DNA from: Bacteroidales bacterium UBA5287
Lineage (GTDB): Bacteria; Bacteroidota; Bacteroidia; Bacteroidales; Dysgonomonadaceae
Assembly: GCA_002411345.1 (NCBI GenBank)
Contig: DHSL01000063.1
Span: forward strand, 1-13,024
Reading direction: 5' to 3'
Length of the DNA stretch: 13,024 nucleotides
The notes under the pieces are model-generated. The model had not been told where the DNA came from. It ran no database searches and was given only the letters and a program-made list of their open reading frames with translations. Both the position numbers and the translations under genes were made by a program. Every line of letters begins with the position of its first letter. Position 1 is the stretch's first letter. Shown one piece after another: positions 1 through 7,097 of this stretch.

Positions 1-69
1 CCAAAAAGGGAGAACCTTTTCAAGCAACTCAGATTTGTATTGGTTTTCTAAAATGTTAAAATCTTTCAT
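1..69 (-). CDS. Probable AGE-family sugar epimerase/isomerase, N-terminal fragment (runs off left edge)
   Basis: An open frame begins with ATG at 69-67 and stays open for 23 codons to the window edge. It contains the run YKSELLEKVLPFW. The pattern (Q/T)YK.ELL..VLPFW is, from memory, how Bacteroidota N-acylglucosamine 2-epimerase/cellobiose 2-epimerase family proteins usually begin. These are cytoplasmic (alpha/alpha)6-barrel enzymes that invert a sugar at C2. Only the first helix is visible, so substrate and catalytic histidines cannot be judged. The gene is separated from the MurU-like gene upstream by about 450 bp, so it probably has its own promoter (a -7 box is proposed at 162-169). The family call rests on 23 residues; the reality of the gene start is more secure than the family. 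Confidence 0.55.
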   Translation of the reverse strand, partial: MKDFNILENQYKSELLEKVLPFW

Positions 70-161
70 TTTATTCTTTAATATCTGTAATTAAAATAGG
101 TGTAAAATAGAATATACGCCTAATACATTAAAATAATGCTGCAAAATAACATTAAATACTT

Positions 162-169
162 CAAATATA
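162..169 (-). promoter_or_regulatory. Possible Bacteroidota -7 box for the epimerase gene
   Basis: On the minus strand this reads TATATTTG, a full match to the TAnnTTTG box of Bacteroidota sigma-ABfr promoters. It lies about 93 nt upstream of the ATG at 69. No TTTG-like -33 element is visible at 19-21 nt spacing, and the region is very AT-rich, so a chance match is possible. Confidence 0.3.
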
Positions 170-294
170 CAACATGAAAAATAAAATAATTTAATAAGAA
201 GTTTGTAGGTTAACATAATTTATGAATATGAGCTAACAAAACACTAAGTTGTTTTATTAAGAACACCGATCTTTTAATGTGATTTGAAGTTTTT

Positions 295-322
295 CTCATG
301 AAGTTAGAATAACTTTCATGAG
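295..322. other. Strong intergenic hairpin
   Basis: CTCATGAAGTTA (295-306) pairs with TAACTTTCATGAG (310-322) over 12 bp with a single bulged base and a 3-nt loop. Neither strand shows a run of T directly after the stem, so it does not look like a standard intrinsic terminator. An alternative 7-bp stem, AGAATAA (306-312) with TTATTCT (324-330), uses part of the same bases, so the two cannot form together. It could be a protein-binding palindrome, part of an untranslated leader, or chance in AT-rich DNA. Confidence 0.45.
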
Positions 323-331
323 ATTATTCTG

Positions 332-370
332 AAAGGTTAATTTGTTAAGCATTGAAATAATGCCACCTTT
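332..370. other. Nested inverted repeat next to the hairpin
   Basis: An outer arm AAAGGT (332-337) matches ACCTTT (365-370). Inside it GCATT (349-353) pairs with AATGC (359-363) around a 5-nt loop. Together with the hairpin at 295-330 this makes 295-370 unusually rich in potential pairing compared with the rest of the gap. Function is unknown. Confidence 0.3.
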
Positions 371-488
371 AGTTTTGAATATAAATATAAATAAATGATT
401 AATAATTTAGAAAGATTCTGAAATATTGAATCTATACTGTTTAAATACAAAAGGTTTTAAATATATAAGGAATTAATACAATTAAAGT

Positions 489-515
489 AAATGTGAGTGG
501 GACCACGCTACATTT
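489..515 (-). terminator. Probable terminator of the nadE-kinase-nucleotidyltransferase operon
   Basis: The hairpin starts 6 nt beyond the stop codon of the nucleotidyltransferase gene. The outer arms AAATGT and ACATTT pair perfectly (6 bp). An inner GTG/CAC stem continues after a mismatch and a bulge. The sequence after it on the minus strand (ACTTTAATTG) is T-rich but not a clean T run, so the call is moderate. Confidence 0.5.
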
Positions 516-521
516 ATGAAA

Positions 522-1250
522 TTATTTAAAAAACATTTCTGCTTTTTCCAACGAGTTTAATTTTCCGACGTCTATAATTTTAAGGTTGTTGGGGGTGAAA
601 TAAGTTAGTTTTTCTTTATCGCATAAAGATAAGTAAAAATCAATAATTGAGAATTGTTCCGGGAAATCCTCCATATATCGAATAAAGGATGGGTTGAGGA
701 TATGAATTCCAGAAAAAGCAAGTTTTATATAGTCTTGAGGTTGTAAATTTGGAAAGGGTGATTTTGTTTCTCCAGACTTTTCATTAATCCATCCATTAAG
801 TTGATTGTTCTGATCAAATAGCAGGTAACGTGTAGTTTGTCGTTCACTACAAACAAGAGTCGCTTCAGGATTGTTTTTCAGGTGATATAAGTAAAGTTCG
901 TTTAGATTGATATTGGACAAAATATCTACATTATGAACAAGAAAGGGTTTTGAGTCATCAAAAAACCATGATGCTTTTTTAATACCCCCTCCGGTATCGA
1001 GTAATTTATCGCTTTCATCAGAAAACTCAATTCTGATATCGAAAGAGTTTTTTGATTCAACGAAATCGATTATTTGTTGCCCAAAATGATGAATGTTGAT
1101 TATTATTTCATCGAAGCCAGCACTTTTCAATTTTTCGATTACGTGTTGTAATAAAGGTATACCAGCGATTGGAACTAAAGCTTTTGGCATTACATCAGTC
1201 AAAGGTTTTAGTCGAGTGCCTAGTCCAGCAGCGAAGATCATTGCTTTCAT
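522..1250 (-). CDS. MurU-like sugar-1-phosphate nucleotidyltransferase
   Basis: A 242-residue cytoplasmic enzyme of the GT-A nucleotidyltransferase family. It would transfer a nucleotide from NTP to a sugar 1-phosphate, releasing pyrophosphate. Visible motifs are AAGLGTRLKPLT at residues 7-18, the conserved Lys23 in MPKALVP, LLDTGGGI at 83-90, the metal-binding Asp109 in HNVD, and a second candidate metal Asp227 in IIDVG. Length and motif order match the short MurU/RmlA-like group, with no C-terminal acyltransferase repeats. The ATG at 1250 lies one base after the TGA of the kinase/RapZC gene, so the two are surely co-transcribed and probably translationally coupled. That pairing matches AmgK-MurU, which in Pseudomonas makes UDP-MurNAc from salvaged MurNAc. 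By inference this enzyme uses the product of the upstream kinase. Whether the sugar is MurNAc, GlcNAc or another hexose cannot be read from the sequence. Confidence 0.85.
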   Translation of the reverse strand: MKAMIFAAGLGTRLKPLTDVMPKALVPIAGIPLLQHVIEKLKSAGFDEIIINIHHFGQQIIDFVESKNSFDIRIEFSDESDKLLDTGGGIKKASWFFDDSKPFLVHNVDILSNINLNELYLYHLKNNPEATLVCSERQTTRYLLFDQNNQLNGWINEKSGETKSPFPNLQPQDYIKLAFSGIHILNPSFIRYMEDFPEQFSIIDFYLSLCDKEKLTYFTPNNLKIIDVGKLNSLEKAEMFFK

Positions 1251-1251
1251 T

Positions 1252-2682
1252 TCAAGATAATTTTCTGCTCATGAATTCTTGTTCCAGATTTTGTTCGCGG
1301 TGGGTAAGTGAAACCTTTATACTAAAAGTCTTTGAGATATGTTCTGCCACTTTTTGTGCCGCATAAACAGATCGATGTTGTCCGCCTGTACATCCAAAAG
1401 AAATCATCAGATTTGTGAAATTACGATCCATGTATCTTTTCACATGATTATCAACTAATGGATAAATATGATCGAGAAATTTCAAGATTTCACCATCATC
1501 TTCTAAAAATTTAATAACAGGTTCATCTAATCCATTAAAATTATTGTATCGTTCATATTTACCAGGATTATTAATTGCTCGGCAGTCAAAAACATATCCA
1601 CCTCCATTTCCGGATACATCATTAGGTATGCCTTTTTTATATGCAAAGCTATAAACACGAATTTCAAGTTCTCGTTTACTTGTATCGGAGAATTGTTTCA
1701 ATTCCACCATATTATTTAAGACTTCTGTTAAGTATGGATAGTTGTCGAAGCCGTCTTTAAGTAATTCACGCAAGTTGTTCAGTGCGAAAGGAATACTTTG
1801 TAAAAAATGTGGTTTCTTTTCAAAATAACCTCTAAATCCATAAGCCCCAAGTACTTGTAGTGTTCTGAACAAGACGAATATTCGTAGGCGCTTAAGGAAT
1901 TTGGCTTCTTCTACATCTCTATATTTCTTTAAAGAGTTGATATAAGTGCCGATAAGTTCATCTCTTAAATTATTAGGGAAATTAGCTTTTGCTTGCCACA
2001 AAAAAGATGCTACATCATAATATACCGGTCCTTTTCTACCTCCCTGAAAGTCAATGAAAAATGGATTTCCATTGACCAACATAACGTTTCGTGATTGAAA
2101 GTCTCTATACATGAATGTGTTATGTTTGTCTTCAAGCAAATCGTTTGCCATTGCATCGAAATCATTCTCCAGAAGTTCCTCCTGAAAATCCATTCCTGTT
2201 GTTTTAAGGAAATTATATTTAAAGTAGTTCAGGTCCCAATATACAGAACGTTCATTAAATTCAGGTTGAGGATAGCAAACATTAAAATCCAAATTCTGTG
2301 CTCCAATAGCTTGGAAATCAGCTAGTGTTGAAATTGTTTTATGAAGCAGTTCCTTTTCTTCAGAGCTGAAAACTCCAGTTAATCTACCACCTTTTATAGC
2401 ATCAAATAAGATATTATCACCAAGGTCTTCCTGTAAATACACCAATTCATTATCTGAAACCGCAATTATCTGAGGTACATTTAATTTCATTGAGTAAAAA
2501 TGACGTGCCAATTCGATAAATGCATGATTCTCTTGAACCGATTCTCCAATTGCACCAATCAATGAAATATCGTCCTTAATCATTCGGTAATATTTCCTGT
2601 TTGACCCAGAAGTTGGAAGTAGTTCCATTTCGGGTTTCAATTTGCCCGTATATTTTTCAAATAATTTTATTAATTCTTGCAT
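1252..2682 (-). CDS. Sugar kinase (aminoglycoside-phosphotransferase fold, AmgK-like) fused to a RapZ C-terminal domain
   Basis: A 476-residue two-domain protein. Residues 1 to about 330 are an APH-type kinase. The catalytic loop is YRDFQSRN (192-199, Asp194), with Tyr in place of the usual His. The metal-binding loop is IDFQGGRKGP (210-219, Asp211), close to the loop of AmgK, an anomeric MurNAc/GlcNAc kinase. Residues about 338-465 match the C-terminal half of RapZ: YSFAYKKGIP (344-353), FDCR (365-368), GLDEPV (384-389), GCTGGQHRS (430-438) and HRE (461-463). In E. coli that domain binds glucosamine-6-phosphate and the sRNA GlmZ. The N-terminal Walker-A kinase half of RapZ is absent; the APH kinase occupies its place. 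The gene starts 6 nt after nadE and is followed after one base by the MurU-like gene. By inference it phosphorylates a sugar at C1 for the next enzyme, and the RapZ-C part senses an amino-sugar phosphate. Domain assignments are firm; substrate and ligand are not. Confidence 0.85.
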   Translation of the reverse strand: MQELIKLFEKYTGKLKPEMELLPTSGSNRKYYRMIKDDISLIGAIGESVQENHAFIELARHFYSMKLNVPQIIAVSDNELVYLQEDLGDNILFDAIKGGRLTGVFSSEEKELLHKTISTLADFQAIGAQNLDFNVCYPQPEFNERSVYWDLNYFKYNFLKTTGMDFQEELLENDFDAMANDLLEDKHNTFMYRDFQSRNVMLVNGNPFFIDFQGGRKGPVYYDVASFLWQAKANFPNNLRDELIGTYINSLKKYRDVEEAKFLKRLRIFVLFRTLQVLGAYGFRGYFEKKPHFLQSIPFALNNLRELLKDGFDNYPYLTEVLNNMVELKQFSDTSKRELEIRVYSFAYKKGIPNDVSGNGGGYVFDCRAINNPGKYERYNNFNGLDEPVIKFLEDDGEILKFLDHIYPLVDNHVKRYMDRNFTNLMISFGCTGGQHRSVYAAQKVAEHISKTFSIKVSLTHREQNLEQEFMSRKLS

Positions 2683-2688
2683 TGCTTC

Positions 2689-4623
2689 TTAATTCGCTTT
2701 TATTTTATTCAATTGATCCAACCACACAGTTACTGCAGCATCACTCGGCATACGCCAGTCGCCGCGAGGAGATAAGTTAACAGAACCAACTTTAGGTCCA
2801 TCAGGCATACATGAACGTTTGAATTGTTGAGAAAAAAAACGTTTGTAAAACACAGTAAGCCATTTCAAGATTATTTCAGGGGAATATAATTTATTAAAAG
2901 CCTGTTTAGCTATAAAATATATGCGCGTTGGTTCATCGCCATATCGAAGCATTCTGTATAAGAAAAAATCATGCAGTTCATAAGGCCCAATCTTGTCCTC
3001 TGTTCTTTGTTCTATATCCCCATCAGAATTAGCAGGAAGAAGTTCAGGACTATACGGAGTGTCAAGAATGTCGTCTAGAATTATCTTTGACTTTTCATCC
3101 ATTTGGGTATTTGCTATCCAGCGTACAAGTGACTTTACCAATGTTTTGGGAACGCTGGTGTTTACTCCATACATGGACATGTGATCTCCATTGTATGTAG
3201 CCCAGCCAAGCGCTAATTCAGACAGATTTCCCGTACCAATAACCAAGCCATTAATTTTGTTTGCATAATCCATTAGAATCTGTGTGCGTTCTCTTGCCTG
3301 TCCATTTTCATAAGTGATATCATGATTGTTAATATCATGATCAATATCTTTAAAGTGTTGACTAACAGCGTTTACGATGGGTATTTCTTTTATTGTTACT
3401 CCTGCAGATTTCATCAGTTCGATGGCATTATTGTAAGTCCTGTCTGTAGTTCCGAAACCAGGCATAGTAATACCATATATATTTCCACGTGATAATCCCA
3501 GAATATCGAAAGTTTTAATTGTAACCAACAAAGCTAATGTAGAATCTAATCCACCTGAAATTCCGATCGTTACTTTTTGTATTCCCGTATGTATTAAGCG
3601 TTTTGCCAATCCATGTGTCTGAATAGAAAAGACCTCATTCAAATTTTCGTCAGCTTTTTTTTCAGTAGGGATAAATGGATGTGGATTAAAAGATCTGTAT
3701 ATTTCATTGAAGGATACTGGAGATATATGACAATATATTTCGTCAATTAACTCTTTAGAATTTAAGTAATTAGTATTTACCATTCGATCATGATGAAGTA
3801 TATTTAAATCGATATCCGATATAATTAGTTGATTATCAAAAGAAAAACGTTCGGATTCTTTTAATAACACACCATTTTCTGCTATAAAATCTGCACCAGA
3901 AAATACCACATCTGTTGAAGATTCTCCAACCCCGCTTGATGCATAAACATATCCAGCAACACATCGAGCAGATTGTTGCAATATCAAATTACGACGATAA
4001 TTGTTTTTACCAACGATGTCATTGCTTGCTGATAAATTAAAAATAACATCAGCACCTAAAACAGAAGAAGTGCATGATGGAGGAATAGGCATCCATAAAT
4101 CTTCGCATATTTCTATTGCAAAATTGCCGAATGGAGTTGTGAAAATAGGGCTTGCTGATGAAATAGGAATTTCCTGGCCAGCTAATTCAACTGTAAAATC
4201 ATTAAGTTTATCCCCACTCAAGAACCATCGTTTCTCATAAAACTCTTTACTATTCGGAATGTTTTTTTTAGCAACGAACCCTTTTATTCCTTCAGAATTT
4301 ATAACAGCTGCAACATTGTATAAACCATTTTTATGAAATAATGGAAGTCCCACAATCACTATAATAGAAGAGTAGTCAGTCATAAAGTGAGCAATATCGA
4401 ATAGTGATTCAATTGCTTTCATTTGCAGAGCCCTTTGAAAAAACAAGTCGCCACAAGTGTAGCCTGTTATGCAAAGTTCAGGAAAGCATAAAATTTGAAC
4501 ACTTTTGTCAGATGCTTCTTTAATTACCGATTGAATCTCCCGGATATTGTATTCACAATCAGCTACTTTAACTTTAGGTGTTGAAGCGGCCACTCGCAGA
4601 AATCCATATTGATTGATATCCAT
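2689..4623 (-). CDS. nadE: Glutamine-dependent NAD+ synthetase
   Basis: Final step of NAD synthesis: deamido-NAD + ATP + glutamine to NAD. With the ATG at 4623 the protein has 644 residues, normal for the two-domain glutamine-using form. The N-terminal nitrilase-like glutaminase carries the Glu-Lys-Cys triad: Glu49 in CFPELCITGY, Lys119 in VAKKNIP, Cys173 in IEICEDLW. The C-terminal synthetase has the ATP pyrophosphatase loop SGGLDS at 356-361 and the conserved GTGNLSELALGW. The frame could extend eight codons upstream to a TTG at 4647. I chose the ATG because family members begin close to YGF..VA, because TTG starts are rare in this group, and because a promoter box at 4654-4661 would put the TTG almost at the mRNA 5' end. 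It leads a run with the kinase/RapZC gene (6-nt gap) and the MurU-like gene. No missing catalytic residue was seen. Confidence 0.95.
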   Translation of the reverse strand: MDINQYGFLRVAASTPKVKVADCEYNIREIQSVIKEASDKSVQILCFPELCITGYTCGDLFFQRALQMKAIESLFDIAHFMTDYSSIIVIVGLPLFHKNGLYNVAAVINSEGIKGFVAKKNIPNSKEFYEKRWFLSGDKLNDFTVELAGQEIPISSASPIFTTPFGNFAIEICEDLWMPIPPSCTSSVLGADVIFNLSASNDIVGKNNYRRNLILQQSARCVAGYVYASSGVGESSTDVVFSGADFIAENGVLLKESERFSFDNQLIISDIDLNILHHDRMVNTNYLNSKELIDEIYCHISPVSFNEIYRSFNPHPFIPTEKKADENLNEVFSIQTHGLAKRLIHTGIQKVTIGISGGLDSTLALLVTIKTFDILGLSRGNIYGITMPGFGTTDRTYNNAIELMKSAGVTIKEIPIVNAVSQHFKDIDHDINNHDITYENGQARERTQILMDYANKINGLVIGTGNLSELALGWATYNGDHMSMYGVNTSVPKTLVKSLVRWIANTQMDEKSKIILDDILDTPYSPELLPANSDGDIEQRTEDKIGPYELHDFFLYRMLRYGDEPTRIYFIAKQAFNKLYSPEIILKWLTVFYKRFFSQQFKRSCMPDGPKVGSVNLSPRGDWRMPSDAAVTVWLDQLNKIKAN

Positions 4624-4653
4624 ATTCTTATGAGAATTTATGTACAATTATTA

Positions 4654-4686
4654 CAAAGATACTAAAATGTTACAGGCCTTGTTAAA
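4654..4686 (-). promoter_or_regulatory. Promoter for nadE overlapping the 3' end of the transglutaminase gene
   Basis: On the minus strand TATCTTTG (4661-4654) is an exact TAnnTTTG -7 box. TTTA at 4686-4683 sits 21 nt upstream as a 3-of-4 match to the -33 TTTG element, which is correct spacing for Bacteroidota. The -7 box directly abuts the TAG stop (4664-4662) of the preceding gene, and the upstream element lies inside its coding sequence. The expected start of transcription would leave a leader of roughly 25 nt before the ATG at 4623. Confidence 0.6.
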
Positions 4687-6296
4687 GCTTTTCCTTCAAA
4701 AGTAGAAAAATTATTTTGACCTTTCATATAATATTCGCCATTTGATAATTCAATGATATAATCCATTGAATAATTCCATAGATCATAATATAAGTTCCAA
4801 GATTCTGATTCTACTTCTCCACATTGAAAGTCGACTGTATCGCTTCTAGGGAATTTCTTTTTTGGATAAAAAGCATCAGAAAAATCAGAATTCACATAAA
4901 ATCGATATGAATCTATGCCTGACATAAAGAATTCTCTTCCGATAGGATGTTTTAATTCTTCACCTCTTCCAAAAGACACATCAACAGGAATCCAGCCCAC
5001 ACCTTCGAAATACACTTCTGCCCAATCATGCAGATTCACTTCTCCCGGGTGCATCATCCAACCACTTTGCCAGCGAGCAGGTATTCCTTTGTATCTTAAC
5101 ATGGTGATCAATAGAAGAGTAACCTGTCCGCAGTCTCCTTTTTTATTTTCGATAACGTAAGTCGGGATGTTTGGGATAATAGAATATCCCAAAGCGCTTG
5201 CCCATGGGTAATTAGCGGCAATATATCTATAAACAGACTGCAATGTTTCTATTGGATTTGTTGCATCTTTTGTTATACTGTCAGTCAGTGATTTAATTCG
5301 GTTTGTAAATTGAATATGAGGTTTCTTTTCAGCCGTAAAGTACTTATAATACGGTAAAGATGTATTATAAGGATTTATGTCGATTTGTGAAAGGTCAAAC
5401 CATTCACCTTGTGAAGTAAATGAAAATTCGACTTCAAAGACAGTCGGTTTATCCTTTACAGCACGCTTTTCCATGTAAATAGAAGTGTGTGCAGTTTTAT
5501 CATCAGACAAAATATAATTATTGTTGGAGTTAGTCTGATAAGTATCAATGATGCGTTCAGTTTTATCATCAGATAAAGCAATGTTGTTGTTGGCGTTATT
5601 TGTTGCCGGATCTGAGACATGTGCAATATAATTATCAGAAATAATACTTTCCGATTGAGAAGTTTTAACAAGTTGAACATTCATTTGTCTTGGAATGTCT
5701 TTGCGAGGGTAGGGCAGCCATGCGCGAACAATTTCACCATCAGGGACCGCGTTAGCATTTACGGTCACAGTATATAAAACATACATTTGTTTTTTTGGTA
5801 AAAGATAATGTCCTTTCATTTTAGTCGGCAGCATTTTTGCTAAATCAGTATCAATTATTGAGTCCGTTTTTTTGTTTGAAGTAGTTAAAGGTCGAGCAAG
5901 TTTTTTAGCCTCATTATTCACTCTGAAAATGTTAGCTGCCGCATTTCTGAAGTACCTCTTTTCGCCATCAATAATTCTAAATTCAAGTGACCCATCAGAT
6001 TCCCAGGAAGATATTTGTTCCGCAGAAGGAGTAAACAGCATATTTTCCTTAATCCAATCGATAATGTCCATCTGTTTTTTATTAAAATCCAAAGAAACTC
6101 TATGCAGCGAGTCCTTAGTAAATTTGAGAGAAAAGCGTTGATTTTCAGTTAAAGAGCTATCGGTTAACAATAAGTCAATTTGTTTGTCAGCTGCAGAAAA
6201 GTTGCCTTTTGCTATCTCATTCTCAATAATGTTCTTTTCTGATACAGAGCAGCCAGCAAACAAAAGTAGTGACAAAATAAGCAGTATAGTTCTCAT
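4662..6296 (-). CDS. Transglutaminase-like domain lipoprotein
   Basis: A 544-residue exported protein. The N-terminus is a lipoprotein signal (ILLILSLLLFAGC, lipobox LFAGC with Cys16), so it should be lipid-anchored in the cell envelope. The C-terminal half has a transglutaminase-like cysteine-protease fold with a complete triad: Cys389 in KGDCGQ, His423 in LHDWAEVYF, Asp439 in PVDVSFG. Bacterial members of this superfamily act as peptidases, amidases or crosslinkers; the actual substrate is unknown. Residues about 170-300 look like a beta-rich domain preceding the catalytic core. Inside it, residues 220-271 contain a 22-residue repeat (about 2.4 copies: SDN.., SDDKT.., SDDKT..), Asn-rich and encoded by a 66-nt direct repeat. 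This looks like a recent in-frame expansion of a loop. The ATG overlaps the TAA of the HAD gene (TAATG), so translation is probably coupled. The nadE promoter lies at its 3' end. Confidence 0.85.
   Translation of the reverse strand: MRTILLILSLLLFAGCSVSEKNIIENEIAKGNFSAADKQIDLLLTDSSLTENQRFSLKFTKDSLHRVSLDFNKKQMDIIDWIKENMLFTPSAEQISSWESDGSLEFRIIDGEKRYFRNAAANIFRVNNEAKKLARPLTTSNKKTDSIIDTDLAKMLPTKMKGHYLLPKKQMYVLYTVTVNANAVPDGEIVRAWLPYPRKDIPRQMNVQLVKTSQSESIISDNYIAHVSDPATNNANNNIALSDDKTERIIDTYQTNSNNNYILSDDKTAHTSIYMEKRAVKDKPTVFEVEFSFTSQGEWFDLSQIDINPYNTSLPYYKYFTAEKKPHIQFTNRIKSLTDSITKDATNPIETLQSVYRYIAANYPWASALGYSIIPNIPTYVIENKKGDCGQVTLLLITMLRYKGIPARWQSGWMMHPGEVNLHDWAEVYFEGVGWIPVDVSFGRGEELKHPIGREFFMSGIDSYRFYVNSDFSDAFYPKKKFPRSDTVDFQCGEVESESWNLYYDLWNYSMDYIIELSNGEYYMKGQNNFSTFEGKALTRPVTF
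5484..5639 (-). repeat. 66-nt in-frame direct repeat inside the transglutaminase gene (about 2.4 copies)
   Basis: Copies begin at 5639, 5573 and 5507 on the minus strand, each exactly 66 nt (22 codons) apart. The second and third copies share the identical 16-mer TCTGATGATAAAACTG. The first begins TCTGATAATTATATTG. The encoded units start SDN, SDD and SDD, and the first two end in NNN-rich stretches. The third copy is partial and returns to the host domain at about residue 272. Confidence 0.75.
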
Positions 6297-7042
6297 TATG
6301 TTATTTCTAAAGTCCTTAAGATAGTTGAAATCTCCGGAAGATTCTTCAATAAAGAAGTCATAGAATCAAGCACTAGATTTCCTCCCGCATCAAGTAAAAC
6401 CTTATCAGAAAGTGGTCCCGTGTTGACATCAATTACAAAAATACCCGCATTGTGTGCCGCTTCTGTACCCAGAGGAGCGTTTTCTATCACTATAGCCTGG
6501 TTTGGTTTTAAGTCCCCTCCCTTTTGCAGTCCCATTAAAAAAGGTTCAGGATTTGGTTTTCCTTTCTTCACATCAAATGCTGTAACCATAGTATCAGGAG
6601 TAAAGATATCAGGGAAGTTAGTATCCAAACGATCCAGTAGAGAAGGCTGTCCCGATCCTGTTACCAGCACAGGAATTAGTCCACTTTGTTTAACCAGTTC
6701 AAGAACCTCAAATGCTCCTGGAATTGTATCTCCGGAATTATACCGATAAAACAACTCTGTTTTCCTTTCATATATACGTTTTTTCTCTTCCGGAGTAGCT
6801 TTACGTCCCTTTTCTCTTTCGTATATTAGGTTGATAGTTGATTTACCCGTCCGTCCTTCATGCAAATAAAACTCCTCAGGAGTAGTCGTTGTAAAGCCTT
6901 CTTCCTCAAATACTTGTTGCCATGATTTAGCATGTGCAGCCATTGAATCGTAGAGCACGCCATCCATATCAAATAAAACTGCCTTCAAATCAAAACGAGA
7001 GAACCCCTTCTCCTTCAAGTATTTTCTGAAAATATCTTCCAT
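6296..7042 (-). CDS. HAD-superfamily hydrolase, beta-phosphoglucomutase/phosphatase-like
   Basis: A 248-residue cytoplasmic HAD enzyme with a C1 helical cap. Motif I is FDMDGVL (24-30), with nucleophile Asp25 and acid/base Asp27. Motif II is VTGS (127-130). Motif III is the Lys in KKGKPNPEPF (159-168). Motif IV is VIENAPLG (185-192), with Glu187 and Asn188 where many relatives have Glu-Asp. The pattern GKPxPEPF and AAHNAG is typical of beta-phosphoglucomutases and related sugar-phosphate phosphatases, but the two activities cannot be separated by eye. About 20 extra residues precede motif I (MEDIFRKYLKEKGFSRFDLK), a start I keep because the ATG at 7042 gives the longest frame and suits the intergenic spacing. 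It follows the pgi terminator, so it begins a new transcription unit, and it overlaps the transglutaminase start by one base. Confidence 0.85.
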   Translation of the reverse strand: MEDIFRKYLKEKGFSRFDLKAVLFDMDGVLYDSMAAHAKSWQQVFEEEGFTTTTPEEFYLHEGRTGKSTINLIYEREKGRKATPEEKKRIYERKTELFYRYNSGDTIPGAFEVLELVKQSGLIPVLVTGSGQPSLLDRLDTNFPDIFTPDTMVTAFDVKKGKPNPEPFLMGLQKGGDLKPNQAIVIENAPLGTEAAHNAGIFVIDVNTGPLSDKVLLDAGGNLVLDSMTSLLKNLPEISTILRTLEIT

Positions 7043-7062
7043 TTTATGTTATTAATATCCTT

Positions 7063-7097
7063 TAAATATATTGATTAAAAATTTATAATTAAACAAA
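7063..7097 (-). promoter_or_regulatory. Weak promoter candidate for the HAD-transglutaminase unit
   Basis: On the minus strand TTTG (7097-7094) and TATATTTA (7070-7063, one mismatch to TAnnTTTG) are separated by 23 nt, slightly longer than usual. The TTTG lies in the T tract of the pgi terminator. A promoter is expected here because the terminator closes the upstream operon, but this particular assignment is tentative. Confidence 0.3.

Larger units (their letters stand above)
70..488. other. AT-rich intergenic region without a gene
   Basis: No credible coding frame is visible on either strand. The stretch separates the end of the nadE-kinase-nucleotidyltransferase run from the truncated epimerase gene. 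It holds a possible -7 box at 162-169, a strong hairpin at 295-322 that overlaps an alternative stem at 306-330, and a nested stem at 332-370. No tRNA or recognised riboswitch was seen. If the epimerase promoter is the one at 162-169, the hairpins lie upstream of the transcript; if transcription begins further right, they would be in a long leader. Confidence 0.6.

Noticed and set aside
4624..4647. TTG start for NAD synthetase
   Set aside because: It adds residues not expected in the family and would lie at about the predicted mRNA 5' end. The ATG at 4623 is preferred.
5456..5680. Second minus-strand frame inside the transglutaminase gene
   Set aside because: It is an alternative frame across the 66-nt repeat, low in complexity, and inside a complete gene with an intact catalytic triad.
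6296..7042. HAD gene as MupP (MurNAc-6-phosphate phosphatase) completing an AmgK-MurU pathway
   Set aside because: The motifs suit beta-phosphoglucomutase-like enzymes equally well, and the gene is in a different transcription unit from the kinase and nucleotidyltransferase.
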